From: an uncultured Lachnospiraceae bacterium
GTDB lineage: Bacteria > Bacillota > Clostridia > Lachnospirales > Lachnospiraceae
Direction: 5' to 3'
Assembly: GCA_900317585.1 (NCBI GenBank)
Contig: ONHG01000006.1
Coordinates: forward strand, 62,001-126,000
Length of the DNA stretch: 64,000 nt
In this document: piece by piece, positions 63,074 through 64,000 of the stretch
Position numbering within the stretch: the stretch's first letter is position 1
Layout of the letters: each line of letters begins with the position of its first letter
Program-made: the position numbers and the translations under genes
Notes under the pieces: generated by a model
The model's input: the letters and a program-made list of their open reading frames with translations, nothing else
Told to the model about the DNA's origin: nothing
Databases searched by the model: none

Positions 63074-64000
63074 ATGAGGATGAAGCGGGGAATAATTGCA
63101 GGTGTTTTAGGTGGTATTGCTGCAGCAGAGGCAGGCGGCAGTGCTTATTTCTACAGGAGAACCATGATGCGCTACAATGTCAAGAAGGAGCGCACGATGA
63201 AGATGTCGGGGGTTGACTGGGAGAGCTATTACAGCTTTATGAAGCCGCGCGGAGAGTGGATGAGAGCACAGACTCATGAGGATGTGTGGATTAAGTCTGA
63301 TGATGGATTAAGACTGCATGCCACATATTTTCCGGGGATAGATGGAGGTAATCCGGATAAAGCTGTCATATGCTTCCACGGATACACAAGTGAAGCTATG
63401 TCTGATTACAGCAGCATATCCAATTACTATTTAAAGAAGGGCTATAGCATGCTGCTTGTAGATGCGAGGGCGCATGGACAAAGCGAGGGTAAATTCATAG
63501 GCTTCGGCTGCAAGGACCGCTATGATGCGCTTAAATGGATTGACTGGATGATTAAGAAGGCAGGCAATGACATTAGAATAGTGCTGATGGGAAATTCCAT
63601 GGGAGGTGCCACTGTGCTTATGGCTAGTGGGCTTAATCTGCCATCGCAGGTGAAGGGAATTGTGTCAGACTGTGCATTTACCTCGCCTAAGGCGGTATTT
63701 ACACATGTGCTTCACAGCATGTACCATCTGCCGGCTTTTCCGATGATTCAGATTGCAGATTTTGTAAACAGAAAAATGGCAGGGTATGGGCTTGATGAAT
63801 GCAATGCTGCAAAAGAGGTGCAAAAGGCGAAGCTGCCTATTCTGTTTATCCATGGTGATAAGGATACATTTGTGCCATGCAGTATGTGTGATGAGCTTTA
63901 TGCAAGCTGCGCGTCACAAAAGACAAAGCTGATAGTAAAGGGTGCAGGGCACTGCGAGAGCTATTACAAGAATACGAAAGCTTTCGAGGACGCACTTGAT
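63074..64000 (+). CDS. Alpha/beta hydrolase (3' end outside window)
   Basis: Open to the last base (309 codons visible). ATG 63074 or 63080 are start options, directly after the SCP2 gene. A hydrophobic N-terminal helix (IIAGVLGGIAAAEAGGSAYF) anchors it. Esterase/hydrolase pattern: oxyanion HGYTSE, nucleophile elbow GNSMGG, acid in HGDKDTFVP, and catalytic histidine in GAGHCESY. Substrate unknown; linked to the SCP2 protein and TetR regulator, it may act on a lipid ester or toxic ester. Confidence 0.85.
   Translation, partial: MRMKRGIIAGVLGGIAAAEAGGSAYFYRRTMMRYNVKKERTMKMSGVDWESYYSFMKPRGEWMRAQTHEDVWIKSDDGLRLHATYFPGIDGGNPDKAVICFHGYTSEAMSDYSSISNYYLKKGYSMLLVDARAHGQSEGKFIGFGCKDRYDALKWIDWMIKKAGNDIRIVLMGNSMGGATVLMASGLNLPSQVKGIVSDCAFTSPKAVFTHVLHSMYHLPAFPMIQIADFVNRKMAGYGLDECNAAKEVQKAKLPILFIHGDKDTFVPCSMCDELYASCASQKTKLIVKGAGHCESYYKNTKAFEDALD

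Overview
The window is about 64 kb of a low-GC Gram-positive chromosome. The gene content points to the class Clostridia and most likely the family Lachnospiraceae (Agathobacter/Roseburia-like). The evidence is an SCIFF peptide next to its radical SAM maturase, an alpha/beta-type spore protein, GerA-type germination genes, SpoIIR, a fused SecDF, a clostridial-type crotonase, and many small proteins of a kind common in gut Lachnospiraceae. The species is inferred, not proven.

Layout. 1-5.9 kb: the 3' end of clpB, a LacI regulator, and a divergent sugar isomerase plus xylulokinase pair. 6-10.9 kb: an amidase lipoprotein, a degraded nuclease-domain fragment, then a PlsC acyltransferase, a GT8 glycosyltransferase and a single protein that fuses GT8 to PlsC. 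11-14.7 kb: a response regulator, an ABC exporter and a sensor kinase, like a peptide-antibiotic detoxification module. 14.7-17.1 kb: a YefM/YoeB toxin-antitoxin pair, tRNA-Leu, an HExxH-containing unknown protein and tRNA-Ile. 17.3-23.4 kb: a complete oligopeptide ABC operon (oppBCDFA). Its binding protein appears to be circularly permuted. 23.5-27 kb: unknown, DUF1653, CYTH, DJ-1 and SASP genes.

27.3-33.9 kb is the protein quality-control cluster tig-clpP-clpX-lon-engB. 33.9-36.7 kb is a zinc/manganese-type ABC importer whose binding protein is frameshifted inside a tandem Asp/His-coding repeat. 37.7-39.4 kb holds ispE and a GntR regulator. 39.5-43.4 kb is a sporulation/germination block: gerA, a gerB-gerC fusion and spoIIR. 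44.9-48.3 kb encodes a 1130-residue chimera of sugar receptor, GGDEF and GH53 galactanase. 48.4-51.1 kb holds a membrane-anchored trigger-factor-like foldase and asnS. 51.6-55.6 kb is the SCIFF ranthipeptide locus followed by secDF. 56-64 kb has a chemoreceptor, a cytoplasmic GH13 enzyme, a truncated DUF2752 gene, a crotonase, a MATE pump, and a TetR regulator divergent from an SCP2-like protein and an alpha/beta hydrolase that runs off the right edge.

The most interesting items are four rearranged or fused proteins: the permuted OppA, receptor-GGDEF-GH53, GerB-GerC and GT8-PlsC. The out-of-frame DNA repeat in the metal-binding lipoprotein gene, which could be a reversible switch, comes next. 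No CRISPR array, prophage, insertion sequence or rRNA was seen.
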